NCBI RefSeq assembly: GCF_000614145.1 | Contig: NZ_BAKK01000034.1 | Location: 1-49,455 of the forward strand | Length of the DNA: 49,455 nt | Reading direction: 5' to 3' | DNA from: Bacteroides faecichinchillae JCM 17102 | Lineage (GTDB): Bacteria > Bacteroidota > Bacteroidia > Bacteroidales > Bacteroidaceae | Part shown: piece by piece, positions 1 to 9,185 of the stretch | Layout: every line of letters starts with the position of its first letter | Position numbering within the stretch: position 1 is the stretch's first letter | The notes under the pieces: generated by a model | What the model was told of the DNA's origin: nothing | Databases searched by the model: none | What the model saw: the letters and a program-made list of their open reading frames with translations, nothing else | Translations under genes and position numbers: made by a program

Positions 1-605
1 AGATTCAGACTATACAAAGATAATGAAAAGTTTCTTATATATATTATAATTATATTCAAGATTCAAACTGATTTTGAATGGGCATTAGTTATAGAAGAAA
101 ATAGGTATTTATTAAAAGCTTCTTTGCCATTGGAAGTCTGCAAACTTTGATGATGTTGTTAATAGATGGTACCTTTGTTTGGCTTAGTTTGCGGTAAAGA
201 GAACGCAATCTTATGTGAAGTTCGTTAGCAAGGAAGGTAACAGACAGTTTATTGCATAGAGAGAATAAATAGCAATAACTTTACGTAGCATAATTCTATA
301 ATCTATTTCTTGAATCAAACTAAATGCTGAATATATTCGGATAAGGAATGAGATTTGACTGATGGAAGAGGACAGATTGGAATGGTTCTGTCTGTTCATT
401 GAAAAAGATGTAAATAACCGGGTTTATCGTATACAAACAGATACTTCTGTTGATCTGTGAAGATGAAATTTTTCCGGCAAACGATTATAGCTTAGTCGTA
501 ATGATAAAAGCAGTTCCTATCAAATTGAAGTTTCTAAGATAATTTGATAGGAACTTTTATACAGCATTGATCCGTAGGAATGTCTGTGAGAATTAATTCT
601 CTGTC
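1..605. other. Intergenic region, no supported gene
   Basis: I see no convincing gene in this AT-rich stretch. On the plus strand a frame is open from the window edge to a stop near 150 and could be the 3' end of a gene that begins outside. A 32-codon frame starts at about 362. Neither has recognisable motifs. The only clear element is the terminator-like hairpin at 513-554. Confidence 0.4.
513..554. terminator. Hairpin terminator, probably bidirectional
   Basis: A perfect 14-bp inverted repeat (513-526 with 541-554, arm GTTCCTATCAAATT) encloses a 14-nt loop. It is followed by TTTTAT on the plus strand and by TGCTTTTATC on the minus strand. It lies about 50 nt beyond the stop of the leftward PfkB gene, so it probably ends the 2697-to-606 operon. 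Confidence 0.7.
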
Positions 606-1526
606 TTATTTGTAATTCTCTGCGAATTCTACAGATATCGAGTTATTGAAACTGCGGCAAACTTCTGTGGCAAAGTCTTTTCCACATTGAATCACTTTGT
701 CCCAAATTTCCTCATTCAGATTATTCAGGTCACGATATCGTACATCGTATTTAAGCAATCCATAAATTAATCCGGCATTGAAATTATCTCCCGCTCCAAT
801 AGTGCTCACAGCTTCCAATGGTTCTATTGCATAATCTTTACTAACAATACCTGTACGCAAAGCCACTTTTTCGGCTCCTGCAGTGCAAATAAACCGAGGA
901 CAATAGAATTTGATTTTATCTTTGTATATCTTGTCTACATCTTGCATGCCGTACATATAGAAAAAATCTTCCTTTGAACCGCGTACAATATCTGCATATT
1001 CCAAATTCTCGATGATAGTAGGAGCCAACTTCATCGCTTCATTCTTGTGTGAAGAGCGGAAGTTGGGGTCGTAATAGATAATTGCTTTCTTTTCACGTGC
1101 CTGGTCGAGTAGTTCCAGAATTTTATCCCGTAATACGGGGTTTAGCGCATAATAAGAGCCGACTACTACGATATCATCCTCTTGTAACTTGGGAAATAAT
1201 ACATCCAGACGTTGTTTAGGATAATCTTTGTAAAAGATATATTCAGCATCTCTTTGCTCGTTGAGAAAAGCAAGAGATACCGGTGATTTTCCATCCGGAA
1301 ACACATTGATATAATCCGTCGGTATATGGTTTTCGCGCATGAATTGCAGGATGATATTACCTACATGGTCATTGCCCGTCTCGCTAATGAAAGAAACATT
1401 GACTCCCATTCGCCCTAAAGATACGATGCCGTTAAATACAGAGCCTCCCGGTACGGCTGCAGAAGGCTGTTCACCCCGAAAGATGATATCGAGGATCGTT
1501 TCTCCGATACCGACTACTTTTCGCAT
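606..1526 (-). CDS. PfkB-family carbohydrate kinase
   Basis: This is a 306-residue sugar kinase of the PfkB/ribokinase family, which transfers phosphate from ATP to a sugar hydroxyl in the cytoplasm. An N-terminal sugar-binding stretch has the PGGSVFN motif (residues 26-32). DPNFR is at 153-157, and the family signature GAGDNFNAG is at 244-252, with D247 as the expected catalytic base. The length is normal for the family and the frame is intact. The ATG overlaps the stop of the upstream SIS-domain gene by 13 bp, so the two are translationally coupled in one leftward operon with the LOG gene. Fructokinase is a common label for such proteins in Bacteroides, but the substrate cannot be read from the sequence. 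Pairing with a phosphosugar isomerase suggests a small sugar-phosphate pathway (inference). Confidence 0.92.
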   Translation of the reverse strand: MRKVVGIGETILDIIFRGEQPSAAVPGGSVFNGIVSLGRMGVNVSFISETGNDHVGNIILQFMRENHIPTDYINVFPDGKSPVSLAFLNEQRDAEYIFYKDYPKQRLDVLFPKLQEDDIVVVGSYYALNPVLRDKILELLDQAREKKAIIYYDPNFRSSHKNEAMKLAPTIIENLEYADIVRGSKEDFFYMYGMQDVDKIYKDKIKFYCPRFICTAGAEKVALRTGIVSKDYAIEPLEAVSTIGAGDNFNAGLIYGLLKYDVRYRDLNNLNEEIWDKVIQCGKDFATEVCRSFNNSISVEFAENYK

Positions 1527-2119
1527 AATGACCTTGATTTTTCTCCCAAATAGCCGCCATGATGACGTTTAGAATATTCTTCAATGGTGAATTTTGTCAT
1601 TTTCATGGTCTGTACTACCAATATATCACCGATAACAGTCATAGCTGTGGTTGATGTAGTGGGCGTCATCCCAAGTGTACAAACCTCTGACGGGTGTCCT
1701 GTGCTCAAGCAAACATCGGATTCATCTGCAAGTGGACTATCGGGATTGCCTGTGATGACGATAAATTTCAAATCAGGATTTAGATTGTGAGCCAGACGAG
1801 TCAGTTCGACAATCTCTCTTGTCTTACCCGAATTGGAGATCAACAATAGCAAATCATTTTCCTGTAAAATACCTAGATCACCATGTTGTGCTTCGCTAGG
1901 ATGTAGAAAGACAGAAGGAATTCCTGTGGAGCAAAAAGTCGTAGCGATATTCATCGCAATCTGACCGGCTTTCCCCATACCGGAAGTGACTAACTTTCCC
2001 TTCTTCTGGTGGATTTGTTCAACTATTAAGTTTACAGCTTTTTCATAAGCGTCCGTAACTGGGATATTTAATACGGCTTGTGCTTCCTGCTGCAAAAGTT
2101 GTTTTATAGAATCTATCAT
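1514..2119 (-). CDS. SIS-domain phosphosugar isomerase, KpsF/GutQ-like
   Basis: The 201-residue protein is a single SIS (sugar isomerase) domain. TSGMGKAG is at 45-52, PSEAQHGDLG at 74-83, the sugar-phosphate loop SNSGKTREI at 95-103 and HHGGYLG near the C-terminus (186-192), all matching the isomerase half of D-arabinose-5-phosphate isomerases (KdsD, GutQ, KpsF). Those enzymes usually run to about 320 residues with two CBS domains. Here the CBS part is absent, so this is the short form. The KdsD reaction interconverts ribulose 5-phosphate and arabinose 5-phosphate for Kdo synthesis, but short SIS proteins also act on other phosphosugars. It lies 44 nt downstream of the LOG gene and overlaps the PfkB kinase start by 13 bp, so it is operonic with both. 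Confidence 0.88.
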   Translation of the reverse strand: MIDSIKQLLQQEAQAVLNIPVTDAYEKAVNLIVEQIHQKKGKLVTSGMGKAGQIAMNIATTFCSTGIPSVFLHPSEAQHGDLGILQENDLLLLISNSGKTREIVELTRLAHNLNPDLKFIVITGNPDSPLADESDVCLSTGHPSEVCTLGMTPTTSTTAMTVIGDILVVQTMKMTKFTIEEYSKRHHGGYLGEKSRSLCEK

Positions 2120-2163
2120 AACTTGTTGGGTGCTTGATTGTGTCCGTTTGTTGTCTGGGCACG

Positions 2164-2697
2164 TTATTTTATTTTTTCTTTTAATTCGTCCAATGTCTCG
2201 GCAACTTCATAATAGCTCGAGAAGGGTTGTCGGGCAAAACCTTTCTCTTCTAATGTGCTAAGTGTTTTCAATAGCTCGTTATAAAATCCATAATCATTGT
2301 AGAAGATTACTTTTTTCTGATGGTATCCGATAGAAGCAGCGGCAATTACATGAAAAACCTCATCGAGTGTTCCTACTCCTCCGGGTAAGGCGACCAATAT
2401 ATCCGATTCTTCTGTTATGATGTCTTTGCGGTCACTTAGGTTTTGTGTATGGATCATCTGATCCAGGCATTTGCTTACCTTTCCATTCTCTTCCAATTTC
2501 GAAGGTACGACACCAATCACCGTTCCTCCGTATTCTTTTACCGCACCGGCAATGCATTCCATCAGCCCGAGGTTTGCTCCTCCATAAATCAACGTTTTAT
2601 TAGATTCTCCCATCCATTTCCCTATTTGGCGGGCGCTTTCGAAATACATTTTGTCAATGTTTTCGGAGGCTGAGCAGAAAATTCCTATCTTTTTCAT
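2164..2697 (-). CDS. LOG-family protein (TIGR00730, lysine decarboxylase-like)
   Basis: This 177-residue Rossmann-fold protein has the two signatures of the LOG family: YGGANLGLM at 38-46 and PGGVGTLDE at 105-113. Family members characterised elsewhere are nucleoside 5'-monophosphate phosphoribohydrolases that release a base from AMP-like substrates. The old label 'lysine decarboxylase' is misleading. It is the first gene of the leftward three-gene operon with the SIS isomerase and PfkB kinase. Divergent from it, about 105 nt away, is the M16 peptidase. The frame is intact and starts at an ATG with ordinary family length. The specific substrate is unknown. Confidence 0.9.
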   Translation of the reverse strand: MKKIGIFCSASENIDKMYFESARQIGKWMGESNKTLIYGGANLGLMECIAGAVKEYGGTVIGVVPSKLEENGKVSKCLDQMIHTQNLSDRKDIITEESDILVALPGGVGTLDEVFHVIAAASIGYHQKKVIFYNDYGFYNELLKTLSTLEEKGFARQPFSSYYEVAETLDELKEKIK

Positions 2698-2763
2698 ACA
2701 CGTTGTTACTATTATAGTCTACAAATATCTGCAATTTTCTATAAACGACAATAAGTTTTATTG

Positions 2764-2771
2764 TATTTTTG
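2764..2771 (+). promoter_or_regulatory. Bacteroides -7 box for the M16 peptidase gene
   Basis: The octamer at 2764-2771 fits TAnnTTTG exactly and lies 32 nt before the ATG at 2803. I do not see a clean -33 TTTG at the usual spacing, so this rests on the -7 box and position. Confidence 0.5.
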
Positions 2772-2802
2772 CGGTATTAATTCAATAAGGAAGTAGAAAA
2801 CA

Positions 2803-4022
2803 ATGCAATATAACGAATATACATTGCAAAATGGCCTGCGCATTATACATGAACCAACCCTTTCAAAAGTATCTTATTGTGGTTTCGCTATTGATGCAGG
2901 AACACGTGATGAGGCTGAGAATGAGCAAGGAATGGCGCATTTTGTGGAACATCTGATTTTTAAGGGGACCGAGAAACGGAAAGCATGGCATATCTTAAAC
3001 CGTATGGAGAATGTGGGAGGTGATTTAAATGCTTATACCAATAAGGAAGAAACGATGGTTTATACTGCTTTTCTGACCGAACATTTGGAGCGGGCACTTG
3101 AGTTGCTGGGAGATATTGTATTCTATTCGACTTTCCCGCAGCATGAAATTGAGAAAGAAACGGAGGTGATCATTGACGAGATTCAGTCGTATGAAGATAA
3201 TCCGTCGGAACTCATTTTTGATGATTTCGAGGATATGATTTTCCGTAATCATCCTTTGGGAAGGAATATTTTGGGTAAGCCGGACTTGCTTCGCAGTTTC
3301 CGTACGGAGGATGTTCTTTCATTTACCCATCGGTTTTATCGACCAGGTAATATGGTTTTTTTTGTACAGGGACAATATGATTTCAAGAAGATCATTCGCT
3401 TGGCAGAAAAGTATTTATCTGATATTCCTGCGATGCCAATGAATAATCAACGGATTGCTCCTCCTCCTTATGTACCGGAGCATTTGGTAGTTCCAAAGGA
3501 TACGCATCAGGCACATGTGATGATTGGAAGTCGTGGATATAATGCCTACGACGATAAGAGGTCGGCTTTATATTTGCTGAATAATATTCTGGGAGGTCCT
3601 GGGATGAACAGTCGATTGAATGTGTCTCTTCGTGAACGTCGGGGACTGGTGTATAATGTGGAGTCAAACCTAACTTCTTATACTGATACAGGTGCTTTTT
3701 GCATTTATTTCGGAACAGATATGGAGGATATGGATACTTGTCTGAAACTAACCTATAAAGAATTGAAACGAATGCGTGATGTGAAGATGACCTCTTCACA
3801 GTTGCAGCTGCCAAAAAACAATTGATTGGACAGATCGGTGTGGCTTCGGACAATTTTGAAAATAATGCGTTGGGTATGGCGAAGACATTCTTACATTATC
3901 ATAAATATGAATCTTCAGAGCTTGTTTTCAAACGTATTGAATCACTGACTTCGGAACAATTACTAGAAGTTGCTAATGAAATGTTTGCAGAAGAGTATTT
4001 ATCTACGTTAATTTATCGATAA
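2803..4022 (+). pseudogene. M16 (insulinase-family) zinc peptidase, one-base frameshift at about 3807
   Basis: The two halves read as one M16 peptidase of about 406 residues. The zinc site HFVEH is at residues 46-50, with the distal glutamate at about E126 in EVIIDEIQSYED. The C-terminal half contains the ERRGLVYNVES segment typical of the family. The first frame stops at 3825. The downstream part (GQIGVASDNFENNALGMAKT onward) continues in another frame to 4022. Restoring one G at 3807 (CAGCT to CAGGCT) gives LQAAKKQLIGQIGVASDN, as expected for the family. The sequence A AAA AAC at 3813-3819 lies in the zero frame and could allow some -1 slippage. The break is more likely a sequencing error or recent mutation than a programmed event. 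Processing peptidases of this family act on peptides or protein precursors; the substrate here is unknown. Confidence 0.85.
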
Positions 4023-4101
4023 CCTCTTGGTACTATTTTGGATAATAGATCTTATGAGTTATTAAAACTGATTTTATTAATTACCTAAATTTATATTCCC
4101 C

Positions 4102-5199
4102 ATGAAAAACTTAACATGAAATTTCTGTCTTTATTTATTCTTATTACTTCCCTTTTCGATTTTGGGGCAGCAACAAAAGTCTGATTTTAATTATACCCCA
4201 GCAAAAGAACTTTTATTAGTGGGTAAGGCGATGCCGGGAGGTGAATATTTTCATCGGGTAGATACCGCGAAATATAATCAGATGCCTCCTGCTGTGAAGA
4301 GATTGTTCACAAATTCGGCAGGACTAGCTATTTGCTTTACAACGAACAGTCCGGTGATCAAAGCAAAATGGACAGTAACTAATAGCGGACGGATGGGCAA
4401 TATGACAGGAATTGCTCAAAAAGGATTGGACTTATATATTAAACGTGATGGAAAATGGCAATTTGCAGGAGTTGGCTCACCCAGTGGTGTAAGTTCGGAA
4501 GGTGTGCTAGTGAATAACATGGGCACTGAAGAAAAAGAATGTCTGTTGTACCTTCCTTTATATGATGAACTAAAAAGTTTGGAGATAGGAACAACTTCTG
4601 ATTCATACATTCGTGCAGGACAAAATCCGTTTAAAAACAAAATCGTGATTTATGGGTCCAGTATTTTGCAAGGGGCTTCTGCTAGTCGTCCTGGTATGGC
4701 TTATTCATCGCGATTGTCCCGTAGTAGCGGGTATAATTTTATTAACTTGGGATTAAGTGGTAATGGTAAAATGGAAAAAGAGGTAGCTGATATGGTTGCC
4801 GATATTGATGCGGATGCATTTATTCTGGATTGTATTCCTAATCCTTCTCCTACTGAGATAACTGAACGGGCAGCAGAGTTCGTGATGACATTACGTAGTA
4901 AACATCCGGATACACCTATTATTGTAATACAAACTTTGATACGGGAAAAAGGAAACTTTGATCAGAAAGTGAAAAAATGGGTGAAACAACAGAATGAAGC
5001 TATTGCCAGGCAAATAGAAATATTGCGAAAGAATGATGTGAAGAATTTGTATTTTATAAAAGAAGATCATTTCTTGGGAACAGATCATGAAGGAAGCACT
5101 GACGGAGTCCATCCAAATGATCTGGGATTTGACAGAATGTTACAGAAATATAAGCCTCATCTTAGTAAGATTCTAAAGGTTAAGTTTGATAAAGAGTGA
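4102..5199 (+). pseudogene. SGNH/GDSL-type hydrolase, secreted, with a disrupted signal-peptide region
   Basis: From the TTG at 4162 the frame is open for 345 residues and encodes an SGNH-hydrolase-like protein. The nucleophile block is YGSSI (164-168 by that numbering), block III is GLSGNG (197-202), and the C-terminal Asp-x-x-His is DGVHPN (D314, H317). Such proteins are esterases, often acting on acylated glycans. The signal peptide is disturbed. In the same frame a hydrophobic leader (FCLYLFLLLPFSILG) is cut from its ATG at 4102 by a TGA at 4117. In the neighbouring frame the ATG at 4116 gives another plausible leader (MKFLSLFILITSLFDFG), which would join the body if the GGGG run at 4164-4167 were GGG. 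Either one substitution or one extra G explains it. I cannot tell which, or whether the gene is functional. Confidence 0.75.
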
Positions 5200-5471
5200 T
5201 GAATTTATGCTCCACTTGTAAATATCTGCTTGCTTAGTAGCTCAAGCTGTAAATGTACATAATTTGAATTCGGATTGTTAGGTTTACCGGATAACCAAAA
5301 TCAAGAGGATATAATGTGTGTAAAATACATTATCTTACACACATCTGCAACATACATCTTGCACCCTGCTTTCTTTTTGATAGTCAGTCTATTGGAAGCA
5401 TTGGAGTGCAAGGTGCAAGATAATTGCCATTAAAAAACTTTATTGTAGCGTGTTGAAGAGTGGACCTTCTT
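5200..5471. other. Structured intergenic region between convergent genes
   Basis: The gap between the convergent SGNH and WbqC genes holds two inverted repeats. One is a short hairpin near 5315-5343 (arms ATGTGTGTAA and TTACACACAT). The other is a longer element at about 5358-5422 whose outer arms are ATCTTGCACC and GGTGCAAGAT, with partly paired sequence inside. They may act as terminators for both sides or be a dispersed palindromic element. Confidence 0.5.
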
Positions 5472-6095
5472 CTATTGTAGTATTAACAGCCCCTCCGGAC
5501 CCATGTTGAAAAGCAAATCTATGACACTTAAATTAGGTAGGAAACCTAGTTTATTCTCAAATACCTGATAATAAGGATGTGGGATAAACTCAGGGTCCAC
5601 AGTTCGAAAGTCTTTTTTGGGGTGAATAAGTTCACGAAAATCAGTTTCTTCAGGACAGAAATCCATTTTATATTCCGAAGTGCGTTCTATATTTGGATGA
5701 ATATCTATCAGTTTACAGATCAAATTACACAATTCTTCGTTGAAATCAATTAGATACTCATATTTCTTTTCGTAAAAAGGACGGAAATCATCTTTGTAAT
5801 ATTCAAAAAAGGGAGTGTTGTTGTAGGCCGATTCGATAGCATTCCAATGAAGATGTCTCCAGTTACCATGATCGGAGATACGGATATCCTTCATTGGACA
5901 CTTTAATGTATCGGGCTTAACGGTAGGGATGGAGAGAGCCAACTCACCATCTGGACCGGAAATGGTACAACGGTTACGATAAGTCTGTTTCATATAGTGG
6001 TCATACTGTTCTATATAGATTTTATCGTAGGTCGCTAATTTTGTGTAATATTCTACTGGGGCCAAATAGGCGGATGATAAATAAGCTATTCTCAT
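5472..6095 (-). CDS. WbqC-like family protein
   Basis: The 207-residue protein begins MRIAYLSSAYLAPVEYYTKL and contains the WNAIESAYNNTPFFEYYKDDF block characteristic of the WbqC-like family (named after an O-antigen cluster gene). The biochemical function of the family is not well defined. Its start lies 1 nt after the stop of the C10 protease gene, so it is the last gene of the leftward dapB - lepB - lepB-like - protease - wbqC-like operon. The frame is intact and there is no signal peptide, so a cytoplasmic location is expected. Confidence 0.85.
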   Translation of the reverse strand: MRIAYLSSAYLAPVEYYTKLATYDKIYIEQYDHYMKQTYRNRCTISGPDGELALSIPTVKPDTLKCPMKDIRISDHGNWRHLHWNAIESAYNNTPFFEYYKDDFRPFYEKKYEYLIDFNEELCNLICKLIDIHPNIERTSEYKMDFCPEETDFRELIHPKKDFRTVDPEFIPHPYYQVFENKLGFLPNLSVIDLLFNMGPEGLLILQ

Positions 6096-6096
6096 T

Positions 6097-8208
6097 CTAT
6101 TTTAACTGATTACATTGGACAAATATTGATCTTTTTGCATTCTGAAACTTTGCCGGAAGATTGACTTCAGACAACTTTGAACACTTGAAAAAAGCGTTTG
6201 GCTCAATCTGTTCTAACCCGTCCGGAAGCTTGACCGAACGGAGCAAAGGACAGAATGAAAAAGTATATGGAAGAATTTTTTTGATTCCTTTCGATAAACT
6301 TATTTTCTGTAAGAATTGGTTCTCATAGAAAGCATAAGTGTATAATTTTTGTATACTTTGTGGTAATAGATAAGTAGAATCTTTTTTATGAGGTGGATAA
6401 TATAATAATGTTATGAAGTCCTTGCAATATAGTACTCCGTCCTTAGCCGCAAAATAAAGATTAGCGGGGTCTACTGAGATAGATTCCAAAGAAACGCAGT
6501 TCATCCATACTTTTGAACTTATATCTTTTGTGTGAGATGGAATTTGTATCGATTGTAGGGAGATACAGTTATCGAATGCATATGGCTTAATATTGATAAT
6601 TTGTTTAGGCAATAAGACCTTTTGCAAGTTGGTACAATCCTTGAATATGTTTTCACTGATAATATTTGAAACGGTATGATATTGCAAAAAGTAATCGTTT
6701 CCTTCTTTTACAAATTTCCAGAATCCTTCCTTGTCGATATTTCCTCCAAGTTTGCAAAAGAGTTCCCATTCTTTTTCGTCCATGGTTGCAAACTTAAATT
6801 CTTTGGGATTTCCATCAGGAGTGTCTTTGCCATTGAACCATCTTGTCCAGTTTGCTTTCCGGAGATCTTTCCTAAAATAGTAGTTTTCATAATCGGTTAC
6901 TATTTCTGCTTTTGACAGATCTAATATGCGTAATTCTCCAGGGTTTTCCCAAACGGAGTCGCTTCCTCCTGCCATCTTTCGTAATAGTCGGAAGTCTTTC
7001 GCATTTAGTTTACCAGTTATGGTAAGTGAAGTTAGAGTTTGTGCTTCGTTATCTGAGAGAAGTCGGTTTAGGGTTCCCGGTTGGACTAGACTGACAACTT
7101 TATGATGTTCTTCAAAGTTTCTCGGACGTATCTTTACAGTGAGATGAGTCATCATTTGGAAATTCTCTGTGTTTGGATTTAAAGCAGAAAGTTTGTAATA
7201 GCCATTCATTGATCCTTTCCATCCCCAGTCGAAGTGGAAAAAGTCGTCGATGAATCCGTCACAGACAAAAAAATGCTGGTGTCCGCAACACATCACCGGG
7301 CGTCCGGCTTCCATTTCCCGGTAGAGGAGCTGTTGAAGTTGGCTGTCGGTTAATGTGTTCTTTGCTAAATGATATATTCCCGGATGATAGTTGAAATACC
7401 TGACAAAAGCATTGGAAGCCGGTGCACTGAAACCTGTCGAAGCCTCAGATCCGAAAATCATTTCCGCCCCAACGGCGCAATGGTAAAGTAGGGGACAAAT
7501 AGTGGTGGAGGCAGCTACGGAATCTTCAGGATTATAGTTATCTGCTATAGCTTTCCAGTTGATAGACAACGAATCATAACAAACGGTTGCCGAGAATGCT
7601 TTTCCTTTTTTTGTAGGTTTTGTATAAGTAAAAGTCCCTGTTCCATGGCTCGGATACTCGTAATATTTCATGATTTGCGCCATAGAAACAGCCGTACATC
7701 CTACAAGTGATCTTTTTCCGTCGGCATCTCTTGGTATCAGCAGGTTGTAAGGAAAGTACTGATTCCAGAGAACGCTACTTTTCAGCAGGGGAGGGCAAGA
7801 AGAATTTTTCTTTTGATAATAAATAGTCTCTTCTTTTGCAGATTGAGTTTTTCCTTTTCGCCATTCTGATATCTCTTTGCTATATTGTTTCAGGATGGAT
7901 TGCATGGTACTATTATTAAGATCTATTCTGCCTTCTTTGGAGAATGCTAATACAGGTGAGGGCATACTATCCTCATTGGCTAAAACGATGAATCCTTTTG
8001 GTTCACCTTTAAACGAGTAATTGATTACATAAAGCTGACTGGAAGTGAGAATATGATGTTCATAATTACGTAGGACCTTTTTATTGTTATCAAACAAAAA
8101 TTTATTTGCTATTTCGAGAGCGGTCTTATCATCTATCGGAGCAGCAAAAAGTGACTGTGAGAACAGCAATACCTGTATGAATAACAGAATAGTCTTTGCC
8201 TTTTTCAT
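6097..8208 (-). CDS. C10 (streptopain-like) cysteine protease with BspA-type leucine-rich repeats
   Basis: This 703-residue secreted protein has a signal peptide (residues 1-22, ending SLFAA), then a pro-region (about 25-135) resembling the streptopain inhibitor/propeptide. A C10 peptidase domain follows, with catalytic Cys171 in LVGCTAVSMAQIMKYY, catalytic His312 in HQHFFVCDGF, and the family's DWGW block at 327-330. From about residue 500 to the end are BspA-type leucine-rich repeats (IFKDCTNLQKVLLP, YAFDNCISLQSIQIP). Streptopain relatives degrade host or community proteins. The LRR part probably binds a protein target or surface. It sits 35 nt after the catalytically degenerate signal peptidase paralogue and 1 nt before the WbqC gene, so it is probably co-transcribed with signal peptidase genes. 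The catalytic residues look intact, so an active, self-processing protease is expected. Confidence 0.9.
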   Translation of the reverse strand: MKKAKTILLFIQVLLFSQSLFAAPIDDKTALEIANKFLFDNNKKVLRNYEHHILTSSQLYVINYSFKGEPKGFIVLANEDSMPSPVLAFSKEGRIDLNNSTMQSILKQYSKEISEWRKGKTQSAKEETIYYQKKNSSCPPLLKSSVLWNQYFPYNLLIPRDADGKRSLVGCTAVSMAQIMKYYEYPSHGTGTFTYTKPTKKGKAFSATVCYDSLSINWKAIADNYNPEDSVAASTTICPLLYHCAVGAEMIFGSEASTGFSAPASNAFVRYFNYHPGIYHLAKNTLTDSQLQQLLYREMEAGRPVMCCGHQHFFVCDGFIDDFFHFDWGWKGSMNGYYKLSALNPNTENFQMMTHLTVKIRPRNFEEHHKVVSLVQPGTLNRLLSDNEAQTLTSLTITGKLNAKDFRLLRKMAGGSDSVWENPGELRILDLSKAEIVTDYENYYFRKDLRKANWTRWFNGKDTPDGNPKEFKFATMDEKEWELFCKLGGNIDKEGFWKFVKEGNDYFLQYHTVSNIISENIFKDCTNLQKVLLPKQIINIKPYAFDNCISLQSIQIPSHTKDISSKVWMNCVSLESISVDPANLYFAAKDGVLYCKDFITLLYYPPHKKDSTYLLPQSIQKLYTYAFYENQFLQKISLSKGIKKILPYTFSFCPLLRSVKLPDGLEQIEPNAFFKCSKLSEVNLPAKFQNAKRSIFVQCNQLK

Positions 8209-8243
8209 AATCTTTATGTATTTTGTATTAGAGTCGATTTGTA

Positions 8244-9185
8244 TTATTTTATCGTTCTAAAAAAACGGTTCCACCGATATCCGTCTGTTATACTTGTCCC
8301 TTTTTCTTTAGAAAACCAGATAAGTGATGCTTTTCCAATGATATGATCTTGTGGAACGAATCCGAACAGACGTGAATCGGAGAGATTGACAGAGTTATTA
8401 GCTCCCATCCAGTAATAGTCTTTTGTAAAATAGCAATGTTGTGTAGGTTTTTCGTCTACGTAGAGTGTGTCGTTTTTTATTTCTGCTTGTTTTCCTTCAT
8501 GCAGTACAAGGGTGTTCCGTAATAAAGTGATATTCCAGGGATATACTCGCAGGACTTTTCCTTTTCCGGGAATGATAAGTGGCTTCGGATCATTATCTTT
8601 ATTTTCAGTTAGAGGCTGAAGCCAGTTTTGATTGTTGATTGCTTGTTTGAGCAAATAAAACTCGTAACGGCTGAAACTGCGTACATGCGTGCTGTCATTG
8701 TTACCCATTAGCCCGTCGTCAGTGATGGAAAGGGTATTCATAAGTGAAGTCATCAGTTTCTCTTTACCGGCAGGATATGAGTAGAGTCTTTTTTTGTCCG
8801 GATTGAATTGAACTTCAGGAGAGACTACAGTAAAAAGAGAATCTATCAGTAATGTATCACCGGGTGTACCGATACACCGGCTGATATAGATTTCCCGGCG
8901 ATCGATCATCGGTTGTTGGATAGCTGCGGGATTATTGAAAACTACAATATCCTGTTTTTTCACAGGACGTTCACACCAACGATGATAAGAGAACACAGAC
9001 ATGAAAGGGATCCGCAAGCCATAACTCCATCGATTGACGATGATGCGTTCGCCTTCCAAAAGAGAATTCTCCATGCCGGTGGAGGGAATGAGGCAGGACG
9101 TAAAAGCAAATCCCCGGAGCAGAAGCACGATAACTATTGCTCCGGCGAATGCCAATATCCATTTGAAATGTTTTAGTCTACCCAT
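8244..9185 (-). CDS. Signal peptidase I (S26A) paralogue lacking the Ser-Lys dyad
   Basis: The 313-residue protein has one N-terminal membrane segment (about 9-30) and the S26A fold boxes. Aligned by eye with its upstream neighbour, PSSSLEKSLL there corresponds to PSTGMENSLL here, so the nucleophile serine is Gly37. YVKRCVGLPGDTL corresponds to YISRCIGTPGDTL, so the general-base lysine is Ser102. Box E also departs from consensus (GANNSVNLSDSR instead of GDNRHNSADSR). The rest of the fold is kept, and the frame is intact and overlaps the active lepB by 13 bp, which argues against decay. By comparison with the inactive SpsA next to SpsB in Staphylococcus aureus, it may be a structural or regulatory partner (inference). 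An unrecognised alternative nucleophile cannot be excluded. Confidence 0.88.
   Translation of the reverse strand: MGRLKHFKWILAFAGAIVIVLLLRGFAFTSCLIPSTGMENSLLEGERIIVNRWSYGLRIPFMSVFSYHRWCERPVKKQDIVVFNNPAAIQQPMIDRREIYISRCIGTPGDTLLIDSLFTVVSPEVQFNPDKKRLYSYPAGKEKLMTSLMNTLSITDDGLMGNNDSTHVRSFSRYEFYLLKQAINNQNWLQPLTENKDNDPKPLIIPGKGKVLRVYPWNITLLRNTLVLHEGKQAEIKNDTLYVDEKPTQHCYFTKDYYWMGANNSVNLSDSRLFGFVPQDHIIGKASLIWFSKEKGTSITDGYRWNRFFRTIK

Noticed and set aside
211..399. 62-codon leftward frame
   Set aside because: No motif, no ribosome-binding site or promoter, composition like random AT-rich sequence.
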